Positions 51,690-61,921 of a stretch of DNA of 64,000 bases are shown in pieces (position 1 is the stretch's first letter; each line of letters begins with the position of its first letter). The DNA comes from Punica granatum (lineage: Eukaryota; Streptophyta; Magnoliopsida; Myrtales; Lythraceae). The position numbers and the translations under genes were made by a program. Under the pieces are notes generated by a model. That model did no database searches, was not told the DNA's origin, and worked only from the letters and a program-made list of their open reading frames with translations. The stretch covers positions 38,763,885 through 38,827,884 of the forward strand of contig NC_045128.1 of NCBI RefSeq assembly GCF_007655135.1, in the 5' to 3' direction.

Positions 51690-54215
51690 ATAATTTTTTG
51701 ACTCAGTTGTTATGCCTTTACAAGTCCTTTCATTATGCTTCTCACCACCACACTAGGAACAAGTTAGATCCTTCACCTTTCTCTTTGCTTTAAAGGGGTT
51801 TTCTAACGTATCATTTTTCTTGTTTCTTTTCTTCTTTGGTCTACCACCATCCCTACAAAAAGCTAGAGGCAAGATAGATTCCTGACCAGTTTTCTCCCAT
51901 TGTTTTTCACCTCTTACTAGTCCTATAAATGGTTGATATACCTCCTGTCAAGTTTGCTTAGAGTAATAACGATGGACAAACTTCTCAGGGTCTTTTTTGA
52001 TGTAGCGCATACAAGCAACTGGATGTTGACATGGGATCCCACATAAATCTCACTCCCTATATGAGCATCAACACTCCTTCAAATGAATAGCATACTGCTC
52101 ATTGGACTCGTTCATGTGAATGACTTAGAATTGTGCACCATCTGCATCTCCAGCCCACACCGCAATCAAGAAGTTATTGTCCTTCTTAGACACCTCCAAC
52201 TTGCTTTGAGTAGCCGGTGTAATGAGCTCGTTATACTTTGCAATCTTCTTTCTACTATCATTCATCTTTCTCATCAAGTATTGTCTTATTTCTTGCAACA
52301 TAGGAATGATTGGCTTACCTCGATAATTGACTATAGTGACATTGAACCGTTCCGCCATATTGTTCAACAAAGCCTGATTCTTCGTGAATATGGTGAATGT
52401 TGCCTTTGTCCATGTCCATATGGCTATTTTTTAAGTAGGCCCAGGCTACTTCATTAATTAACTTCAACTATGCCAAGTTCTTCTCAAACTCTGTCATTAT
52501 ATTAGATCTTGCACATACCACAACTTGTTCCTAAGATCCACATTCCTCCACTTGTTATACGCATATGCTTCAAGGCGCTTTACACAAATCCCGTGCTTGG
52601 TTCTAGATGTTATCTCCTCCATTGCAGCATGAAGACTCCAAAGAAAAGGAAAAACAATCTTTTAGATATACATAATAAAGTCCCGTCATTTGATTATTAT
52701 ATTCATTTAAAAGTAATAACACAAACATTTTGCATGTCTGAGATAAATACCCATCCATAAGCCCCGGGATGACCTATATCATCAAATAATTTTCTTAGAA
52801 ACCAGCTCCAAGTGTCTTTCATTTCATGCTCCACAATAGCATATGTAATAACATGAAATGATTGGTCACCATCCTGAGTTACGGCTGTTAAGAGTTTCCC
52901 TCCATAGTATCCTTTCAAAAAAAGACCGTCAAGACCTATTAGAGGTTTACACCCAGCCAAGAGTCCACTATTTGATGCATTGAAGCAAATATATACTCTA
53001 TCAAATCTTGAAGGCAAGCTCGTGTCTGGTCTCTCAACCCCTAATTGCACCGTTGAACTAGAATTACTTCTCTAAGTTTAGCATATTGCATTGTCTCACT
53101 GCCTTTAACAACACCTTTGACAATACTCAAAGCTCTGTAAATCATACTTTCAATGCATGCACTTGAAATTCTTAGCCATGAATATAAGTGCATCTCCACT
53201 AGTCATGGCCGGGTACTCCTTAGCCTTGGAACTAGATTGCAACCAATTTAGTCTTGGCTTGTTTGTTCTTCGATTTTTCTACTGCATATGTGGTTTAGAT
53301 TAAAGTCTTAATCGGGAAACTGCCAAAGGGTTCAACCTACGAGCAGTATAATTCTCAATCACAACCCTCTTCACACTTGTATTTGCACCTAACCTTCTCA
53401 TTTCTAGTGATTTTGATTGGCTTGCCAGAAGGAATGGTATAATCTTTCACAGTTTTTTTGAATATTTTTAGAGTAGGGAACAACATAGTTAATTCTAAAT
53501 GCACATTCTCATACTCACTCTTCATATTGAATGTAAGAGGCTTCTCATCTTCATCAACATCATCATTTCTCTTAAGACTTGAAAACTCCTCAGAGTGCCA
53601 TCCATCTTATTATTCGAATTCAGCAACTCTTGCTTCTTGTCTTGCCTTCCTAGCCATTTTTGCTGCTTGGATTTGCTCAACATTATGAAGATTGGTGGTT
53701 GTAAACCCTCCATTTTGGTTTTTATTTTCCGTGATATTACCTCTCAACATTCCACTTCAGTTAATTGTTGAGCAACCTCAACATGCTCACCAGCCTCAGT
53801 AGGAAGTACGATAGCTTTCTCAATGTTACCATCATCCTCATTGCCATGACCACTTGGACCGTAGGCAGAATCAGAGTCTCCCTCATCATTTGAAGCAGAG
53901 TCTCCATCATCCTTTGAATTGGAGTAGCCCTCATCTCTCTCATATGATTGCTCACCAACTTCTTGCAACTCTATGTCTGGAGATTCCCAATAACCTTATT
54001 CAAACTCAACTTGTTCTAACTTTTTCTTCACTTTCATCTTATATGTCATTGACAAAATAAAATTCAATCTCTCTAACATTTGCCACACAAACGTAAAGCC
54101 TACGCAAATCTTCATCAGTTTCAAGTTCTCTAAAACCATTGTCCAAGGCAAATCCATGAATCTTCCAATACACCTCGTTGTATGATGCATAATCAAGATT
54201 CTTATATAATCACTT
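51690..54215 (-). pseudogene. MuDR/MULE transposase remnant
   Basis: Minus-strand reading in order: N-terminal MULE leader (ASYNEVYWKIHGFALDNG) near 54200; an Asp/Glu/Ser-rich acidic stretch (about 53970-53740); the catalytic MULE domain at 53050-52720 (CKPLIGLDGLFLKGYYGGKL, then DTWSWFLRKLFDDIG...GWVFISD, containing DDE-family acidic residues). At 52370-52125 is FNVTIVNYRGKPIIPMLQEI, near 52055-51960 a SWIM-type zinc finger (CDLCGIPCQHPVACMRYIKK), and near 51780-51700 a CCHC-like knuckle (CGGEKHNERTC). Stops and frameshifts interrupt the frame (for example before the acidic block and in the knuckle), so no full-length protein is predicted. Confidence 0.85.
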
Positions 54216-54229
54216 AATAGCAGACACTG

Positions 54230-55100
54230 AAACATTGTCAATACTAATATTATCTCATACATGTATTTTCCCTCCAACATATTCTATTTCGGGCATAGCC
54301 ATAAACTGACCACCATGGTGAGATATCAACTTGTACAAGTCATCCATACCTACAATAAAGAGTCAGGTATGGTTTTGGTCCCTGAAAGATATCAGCGCCA
54401 AGGGTTTGGTCCCTCAAAAATTTTTACCTCGGTTTTAGTCCCTCAATCACCATTCCGTTGGATGTTTTAGTCCTGCCGTCTTCTTGCGCGTACCAACCGT
54501 GACGGAAATCTCACGTGGCGGCTGAGCTGGACCTAACTCCGTTAATGACCCCCCAAATTGCCAAAAACGACGTCGTTGCTAACATTCTCGTAAGGCATTG
54601 AAACATTGTCAATACTAATATTCTCTCGTACATGTATTTTCCCTCCAACATATTCTATTTCGGGCATAGCCATAAACTGACCACCATGGTGAGATATCAA
54701 CTTGTACAAGTCATCCATACCTACAATAAAGAGTCAGGTATGGTTTTGGTCCTTGAAAGATACCAGCGCTAAAGGTTTGGTCCCTCAAAAATTTTTGCCT
54801 CGGTTTTAGTCCCTCAATCACCATTCCGTCGGATGTTTTAGTCATGCCGTCTTCTTGCGCGTGCCAATCGTGACGGAAATCTCACGTGGTGGCTGAGCTG
54901 GACTTAACTCCGTTAATGACCCCCAAAATTGCCAAAAACAACGTCGTTGCTAATATTCTCGTAAGGCACTGAAACATTGTCAATACTAATATTCTCTCAT
55001 ACATGTATTTTCCCTCCAACATATTCTATTTCGGGCATAGCCATAAACTGACCACCATGGTGTGATATCAACTTGCACAAGTCATCCATACCTACAATAA
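54230..55100. repeat. 371-bp tandem repeat, about 2.3 copies, containing the MULE transposase start
   Basis: Copies begin with AAACATTGTCAATACTAATA at 54230, 54601 and 54972 (period 371 both times); the third copy stops at about 55100. Each unit has a minus-strand coding segment (MDDL(Y/C)KLISHHGGQFMAM, PEIEYVGGKIHV) plus about 240 bp of non-coding DNA with GGTTTTGGTCCCT, GGTTTTAGTCCCTCAATCA and GACGGAAATCTCACGTGG blocks. The copies differ by only a few substitutions, suggesting recent duplication. Confidence 0.92.
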
Positions 55101-55709
55101 ACAATTACAAAAAAAAAATCAAATGAATAAGTAACTAAAATGGCCAACAACTACTTTTTATGCCTAAGAGTAAGCCCATGCCAATCAACACCACAACCAC
55201 AATGTAACGAAGGCATAACACCACAGTCAAGAAAAGTACCAAATGGCAATAAGAAAGCAAAAAAACAATATCCAAGATAGGGAACCACAACTGTACGCAT
55301 GAAGGGGACCACAATCTGGACAAAAAAAAAGTCCATAACTCTTCCCAAATGCTTCACGCACGAACTTCCTTCATGCCCTTCACTCATCAGAAACCCAAAA
55401 TCTCATAGCTTCGCAAAGCACAACCCCGATCTCTCACTCCAGATTGACCAAATTAGAGGGAGAATTTAGGGTTAGGGGAAGAGATGATATGAACACTCCT
55501 CCAATCGACCAACTTTGTTTTGTGACGAGAGAATGTAAAAAAACGACATCATCTTCGAGTGATTGTGGAGCGAGAGTGTAAAACGGCGTCGTCTTTGGCC
55601 CATTGTGGCGTGAGAATTGAACGACGACGTTTTGTACCCTCTCAGAACGACATCGTCTTTCGGTTAATTAGAGGAAAATCAAGTTATCTCAAGCCGATAA
55701 ATCCAAATT
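55101..55709. other. MULE 5' subterminal region
   Basis: Between the tandem repeat and the right TIR. Contains several AACGACGTCGT / CGACATCATCTTCG-type words near 55530-55660. Presumably held the transposase promoter; no gene seen. Confidence 0.4.
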
Positions 55710-55860
55710 CACAATTCCATCTAAACAACCTAATGATGGGTCAATTTGATAGACGGAATAGAACTTCATGTATTAGATCGAAGGCAAAAAGTCCTCATGT
55801 ATCATATCAGAGATTTTGAACAACTTCATATATCAAATTGATAGTGTTCTCAAATAAAAA

Positions 55861-56156
55861 CATAAGGAAGAGACTAATTAAGTGAAGAGATTGTGGGATA
55901 TTACATTTATGCCGCCTCTATTTTTATAATGTTGGATGTATTTTTACCATACAATTGTTCCCGTCATTCCACGACTCCCATACGTCTTCGAAAAAAAAAA
56001 ACTTGAATTTTTCCACTTCACATTTTTATTATGAGAAAAAAAAAGGGATTGTTATTACTATTAGCGACACTTGTTATATATTATTAACTCGAGGGATATC
56101 AACCTAATCTAATTAATTTTTTTTGGTGCTCGTGATAATATATATAGTATCACCGA
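55861..56156. other. AT-rich intergenic DNA
   Basis: Nothing recognisable apart from A/T runs. Confidence 0.4.
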
Positions 56157-56960
56157 AGAAACTTCGCTTTCAGCACCATCATCGGATGGTGAAGGTAGCA
56201 AGTATCGGGCCGGCCCTAATCATTGGTCCCATCTTGCCATGGATGATGATGTGAAGGTCCGTCTTCATTGATCCTCCGTGGTCCGGGTCAATTTTTCGTG
56301 ACATTACATGCAGCACTTTTAAGGACTCAAAGTCAAACAAACGAGCTTTGACTAACATTAGGAAGACATTCAAAGACATTAACAGTTGTCGCCTATTATT
56401 GGTTACGTGAGGATTCGAGCGGTGATTCATTCAAAAAAAAAAAAAAAAAGGATTTTCGACAATGGAACACAAACACCATGACGACATTGTAAGATTTTCC
56501 TGTTAGTATGCTACGAATTGACTCGTGCCCAATGACGATGATTTCGCGAGAAAAATAGTTCAAGAATTTACTCCGCATATTGTTATTATATATGTCAGGA
56601 AACTTCGCTTTCAGCATTGTTAATGGTGGCAACTGGCAAGTGTCGGGGCCTAATCATTAATTGGTCCCATCTACCATGGATGGTGTTTTGAAGGTCCATC
56701 TTCACTGATCCTCAGTTGTCCGAGTCATTCTGTCTCGACATTACATACAAGAGTTAAAAAGTCAAACAAACGAGCTTTTGACTAACACTAGAAGACATTC
56801 AACGACATTAGCACCTGCCTCGTCGCCTATTATCAGTAGGGTTTGGAGGATTTTTGACGGTGGTATAAAAACACGATCCGTGATATCGTGAGATATGAAT
56901 TAACTCGTACCTTACAATGATTCGATAAGGAATAAGTCTAGTTTAAGAATTTACTCCATC
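56157..56960. repeat. Tandem duplication of about 440 bp upstream of the IQM gene
   Basis: Copy 1 is about 56157-56597 and copy 2 about 56598-56960. Both begin GAAACTTCGCTTTCAGCA and share CTAATCATT...TTGGTCCCATCT, CATGGATG, GTCAAACAAACGAGCTTT, GACATTCAA(A/C)GACATTA, TCGCCTATTAT and AAGAATTTACTCC. Copy 1 carries a poly-A insertion near 56434. It ends about 370 bp before the IQM start codon, so it may overlap the distal promoter. Confidence 0.8.
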
Positions 56961-57332
56961 CAATTATGACTGCCGACGCGGCCTAAGAAAAGTATAAACA
57001 ACCGAGCGGCATTGGCTGGGCCGCGAGTACGCCCTCACAATTAATAGCCGAAGCGCGTGGTTCCAACATCCCCGCAATAAAAATGGCGCAGAACAAAACA
57101 GAAATTACGGTTGACAGGTAGCTATCAGATTAAACGCCGGACACGAATAGCCCAAACCCGCTACCCAAACACCAGTCTTCGTCCCCTTCATCTCCTCCTC
57201 TTTCCCTCCCTCCCTCTCCGTTCTCTCCAGCTCACTCTGCGCGTCAGTTACGAGTTAACAGAATCCTCGCTGTTACTTTCCCCTTTTTCTCTTCTCCCGC
57301 CCTTCCTTCCTCTCGCTCTCTCTGGGTCTTCC

Positions 57333-60224
57333 ATGGACGTCGAAGCTCAGCCCCTCTCGGACCTCCCCTTCGCTCCTCGGGACGGCATGGGGGCTGGAGC
57401 GTCCACTCTGGGGCTCCGCCTCCTTCTGCCGGACGCCGAGTCCCCGTTCTCCCCCGTGGCCAATGACGGAGGACCCGACGGGGGAGGCCCCCGGTTCCCG
57501 AAGTCCCATGCCGCGCTGAAAGTGCAGAAGGTATACAGGGGCTACCGTACCCGGCGGAGGCTAGCTGACTCTGCCGTCCTCGCCGAAGAGCTCTGGTGGG
57601 TTAGTTTGCATGGATGCTCTGTTCTGCCATTTCCCTCTCTGTTTTTCCTTTCCCTGTTCTTCCTGCCTCTAATTTTATTAAAAACACCAAGAACGAAGGC
57701 TTCACTACATAAAAGATTAGATTTTGATGATGCAAATGATGATGGGTGTGTTAAATTTCTCGAAAATATCTTATCTTGCAAGTGATTTGGTGCGATCAGA
57801 ATCTTGTCTGCATTTTTTCTTTCTTGGGGGTCGATTTGAACGGACTGGGTGGATTGAATCGACGCTCCCCTGCAGGTGGCAGGTGATTGATTACGCTAGA
57901 TTAAATCATAGCACCGTATCCTTCTTCAATTTTGACAAACCCGAGACTGCGGCCTCGAGGTGGCACCGTGTTATCCTGAATGCTTCTAAGGTTAGCAATT
58001 CGTGAACAATGATCAGTTAACGGTACTCGTCCTTAATCCTGTCCTTTTCCTCCGGTTCGTTATGAAGATGAGTTTATCCTTGGGATGATGTATTGGCCAG
58101 GTGGGTCAGGGTCTGTCCAAAGATGGAAAAGCACAAAAATTGGCCTTTCAGCATTGGATTGAAGCTGTAATCATCACTCTTCCAGCTGCGAATTCTCGTT
58201 GCTTAATCAATCACCAAACCTGACTTTTAATTCTGCTATCCGTATTTTGATGCTTTCAGATTGATCCGCGGCATCGATATGGACATAACTTGCACCTCTA
58301 CTATGAGGAGTGGTGTAAATCAGATTCCGGGCAGCCATTCTTTTTCTGGTGAGCTAGACTTTCCTGAACCGATAAATCTTTTGTTTGTTGCAACGGAGTT
58401 TTCAGATGCTTCCATGCGAGTCGAATTATGGGTGTTTGTATGAATTTATCTTGCCATGTACTATGATATACTGTAGAATTTCTATCCAATGGATCTATAT
58501 TAAATATGCATTCCCTGTTTAAACTTTGAACCTCATACACTGATTTTCTGTTATTTCATTGCCGCTTCTACTACCTCTAGGTTGGATATAGGAGATGGCA
58601 GGGATGTAGATCTCAAGGAATGCCCAAGATCAAAGCTTCGGCAACAGTGTATCAAGTATCTCGGACCTGTACGATTTTCTTGTTCTGCTGATCGACTATC
58701 CAAAGTTCTGATTCGATTTCCTTGTAACAATCCCTGATGCATTTGTTTTCTTTTTTCTCATTAACCCAGCAAGAACGAGAGCATTACGAATACAATCTTG
58801 TTGATGGGAAGATTGTCCATAAACAATCCGGAGAATTCCTTGACACAAACAGAGGATCTCATGGGGCTAAATGGATTTTCGTGGTCAGCACCTCTCACAA
58901 ACTCTATGCTGGTGAGGTAAGAGAATAGGGGTAGGATTTTAGCTGTTCTTTGAAGCAGTGATTCTACATTATTCTTCCCTTTCCCGATGATCGATATGCT
59001 TGGAACTTCGCAGAAAAAGAAGGGAGCGTTTCATCATTCTAGCTTCCTCGCTGGCGGAGCAACATTAGCAGCTGGAAGGCTAATCGTAGAGCATGGCATA
59101 CTGAAGGTACATCAATTGGGTCGATCCTTTCATATCGAGCATGTATTCACATGAACTTGCTGTGTTGGGTCCCAGCTTCTTAATTACTTATGAGTAGTGT
59201 CTCTAGTGACTCGTTACTGCCCTTATCAATTGCGGTAATTGAGATTGACTGAGCTGCTAATCTGGTAGATTGTTATGAGTGTTACAAGGAATATTGTCAC
59301 TTTTGCAATTCAGAATAACCCTCGATTCGTATTCACTATTCACAAGCTCCAAATAACATCCGGTGGACAAAAAAGCCGATCTTGAGCTTCATTCTGTTTG
59401 TAATCCCCTGATCCCGATTGTTTCTCTTTTTCCAGTCCATCTCTGCATATAGCGGACACTACCGGCCAACAAACGATAGTCTCGACAGCTTTATATCCTA
59501 TCTGAAGGATAATGGAGTTAATCTGGACGAAGTTCAGGTAATGTTCTCTTCACGCATAGCTGAAACCCTTCAGCCAGTATGCCGGGCTTCCAGTGAAATA
59601 GAGTGCTTTAAGTTTTTCCCTTCGCTAAAATAATTTTAAACACCTCATTCTCAGATCTTCAAGGCAAATGAAGATTCCGACATGTACAACGGCACCAAAT
59701 CGATAGCGGATAGTGCAATCAATGCCTTTAAGAAATCTCAACGTCTTGAAAATAAACTTCTATCGGACAAGGAAGAGAAGGATGAGAAACCTTCTCCTGA
59801 ACCCAGAACCGGTCCCACGAAGACTGATGAGAAAGCAAGGCAGGACCTGTTAAAGAGACTCAGCTTCAACAGAATGGCAGTCATCCCAGACCAGCAGAAA
59901 CTCGAGCCGCAGCTCTCCCGAAAATGGTCGGCCCTATCGGGTGGGCTCCAGAGCCCAAGGACCGAGGTGCCCAGGGATGCAATCCTACAGAGGATAAACT
60001 CTAAGAAGGCCACAGGATCTTATCAGCTGGGCCACCAGCTCTCGAGGAAGTGGTCGACTGGGGCAGGCCCGAGGATCGGCTGTGTCAATGATTATCCACC
60101 TGAGTTGAGGCAACAGGCGCTGGAGTTTGTGAATCTGTCACCAAGGCGGCCCCCCACTCCTTCAGCCAGCTTTTGCCCACTCCAAGGGCTCGCGTCGCCC
60201 ACTTTCCGGGCCTCCGTCTTGTAA
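57333..60224 (+). CDS. IQ-motif calmodulin-binding protein, IQM family
   Basis: Plant IQM protein: calcium-independent calmodulin binder with one IQ motif (family knowledge). Nine exons: 57333-57595, 57876-57990, 58101-58166, 58260-58348, 58581-58668, 58770-58916, 59014-59106, 59436-59537, 59655-60224; total 1533 nt, 510 aa. The IQ motif is [20 protein letters not shown], near residue 65, followed by [12 protein letters not shown]. Conserved core: [101 protein letters not shown], and SGHYRP (pea-ribosome-inactivating-like region described for IQMs). The C-terminal third is Ser/Lys-rich with a repeated LSRKWS motif. The start at [13 protein letters not shown] follows a long CT-rich leader; the upstream in-frame extension to 57111 is leader sequence. 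Exon 1/2 use GTGGGT and CAG; an alternative donor 2-3 nt away would break WWQ. Confidence 0.94.
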
Positions 60225-61590
60225 TTTCCCCATACAGGATTGTCCATATGAACTCGGGGTAACAATAGGCGGAACCTGCGGTGTACATAGTTTATCGTTG
60301 GATGGAAATGATCATCCAAATTTTGTAAAACATCCAGCATTTCAGGGCGCCTGGAATTGTTTTCAGAAATCTAATCTAATTTTGAATTTGTCTTTCGGCA
60401 ATTTGTCTAAAATAGTTTCTCCTAACGGACTCTAAATAATAGGAAGTTGCTTTGGAAATATCAAAATTTGGAGTATCATTTCTAGAACTTACACGATTGT
60501 AGGTTCGTTTCTGTTGCCGGAGAAATATGAATGGATAGTATGTATCTGATTTCTGGACTGTTGATGGTTCTCCCAGAGAGGACAAGATATAAGAGCAAGA
60601 TTAACAAAATCATCGGTGCGTGTTTAGGATACTGTTGCGTTTGGTTTTAAAGTAGAATTTTAAAATTAGTTTTTGATTTTGAAAAAAGTGGTATAAATGA
60701 TTATATATAGAACTCATCATTTGACTTTATATGAATTATTTTATTTTGTTGTGGAAAAAAGAGTAGTATAAATAGAATTCACCCTTTAATTTTGTATGAA
60801 TTATTTTGTTTTGTTTTGTTGTACATAGAATTAAGAAACTAAAACAGGCCTAATATTTTCAATTCCTAGAAGACATAAAATAATTTATGAAATTAAAATT
60901 AAAAATCCAAGAAAATATAACGTACAAATATGAGAGGGGAGGTGGGCCTATGACATCAGCCATTGCCACCCGGCGAGTTTATCGGCATGCCTAAGGGTCG
61001 CGGACGATCTCACATGGGAGGTGGTGGCCGACGTCATACCTCTATTGGCCCAATTTGTCCCCCCACCGCCTTCATCTACTCCAAGAGGGAGACGGGGAGA
61101 GAGAAGGGCAATAATGGCCCGACAACCATTTAATCAAGTCTCATATCCCATCTAATCCTGAGTAGGATTTGGTCCTTAAGAAATTACCATGTCCAAAACC
61201 TACCATTGATCCTATCCCAAACACCACCAAATGCAAGATAGAATTTGAGAAATCATTATCAGCCGTTGATCCTACCTATTATCCTACCATTGGGCGTTAA
61301 ATGATAGCTTTTAGCTTCTAGTTGGGCGTTAAATGATTTTCAATTTCTTCGATTTTCATCATGTCATGTAACTTTACCAAGAATAAACTTTTCTTCTTCT
61401 TCTCACTAGAAAAGAATAAGAAAAAGTGCAAAGACTAAACTAAAACCATGCATACGTACGTGACAGACTGCAGACCACGAACGGCTGACAGTCATCCGCA
61501 TCAGAATTCAGTCCCACACCGGTTCCCCTCTCCCCTCCACGTATCACTGGACTGAAGAGATCCAACACCACCGACGCTGGGACAGTCACC
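60225..61590. other. Intergenic region between IQM and bZIP genes
   Basis: IQM 3'UTR sequence (to about 60600), then a MITE-like element, then GC-moderate DNA without exons. Nothing else recognised. Confidence 0.5.
60627..60850. mobile_element. Possible Tourist-like MITE
   Basis: AT-rich 224-bp stretch beginning GGATACTGTTGCGTTTGGTT and ending AACTAAAACAGGCC. The reverse complement of the end (GGCCTGTTTTAGTTTC) resembles the start. It includes a repeated TATGAATTATTTT(A/G)TTTTGTT module. Flanking trinucleotides are TTA and TAA, so a clean target duplication is not shown. Confidence 0.45.
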
Positions 61591-61921
61591 ATGCGCCACG
61601 TGGCGGCGAGTTGGGCGACCCACGGCTCGCCGGTTCCCCTGAGGCTCCCTCCCACGTGTCGCCCCCAAGACTATGGCGGAAGAGATTTGGCCAAAACCAA
61701 ACGGGGAGGGAATACGAAAGGAGGACCCAGAGCAGATGAGATGGCGCGCCCCAGGTCGGTTCGACACGTGGCGCTCTGTCACTACCACCACTACTCTCTC
61801 TCTCTCTCTTCATCTCTCGCCTCATCATCCCAACCAGGAAGGTGTACGTGCTGCTTCCTCTTCAGAAGGTCGCTCTCCGTCTCTTCATCGTGTCACTGTC
61901 ACGGGGAGGTGTTAGCTAGCT
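61591..61921 (+). promoter_or_regulatory. bZIP gene promoter/leader with three ABRE-type G-boxes
   Basis: CACGTG palindromes lie at 61597-61602 (GCCACGTGGC), 61653-61658 (CCCACGTGTC) and 61765-61770 (ACACGTGGC), all within 330 bp of the ATG and all matching the ACGTGG/TC ABRE consensus. A CT-repeat (about 61792-61809) lies between the last box and the start, as is common in plant leaders. ABA- or bZIP-mediated control is inferred. Confidence 0.65.

Larger units (their letters stand above)
49384..55851 (-). mobile_element. Mutator-like transposable element (MULE), 6.5 kb, with TIRs and 9-bp TSD
   Basis: Terminal inverted repeats of about 142 bp: left 49384-49526, right 55710-55851. Both run (in TIR orientation) GAGAA, ACTATCAA, then CTCTGATATGATACATGAG, TTTTTGCCTTC and TTCTATTCCGTCTATCAAAT. 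The target duplication AAATAAAAA is at 55852-55860 and, with one extra A, at 49374-49383. Inside are a decayed MuDR-type transposase on the minus strand, a nested MITE and a 371-bp tandem repeat. It is not autonomous now because of stops and the missing intact frame, though its ends look complete. It lies between RPP2 and the IQM gene. Confidence 0.88.

Noticed and set aside
57111..57785. 224-aa open frame starting upstream of IQM
   Set aside because: The part before 57333 is CT-rich leader and the part after 57595 is intron; IQM starts at MDVEAQ.
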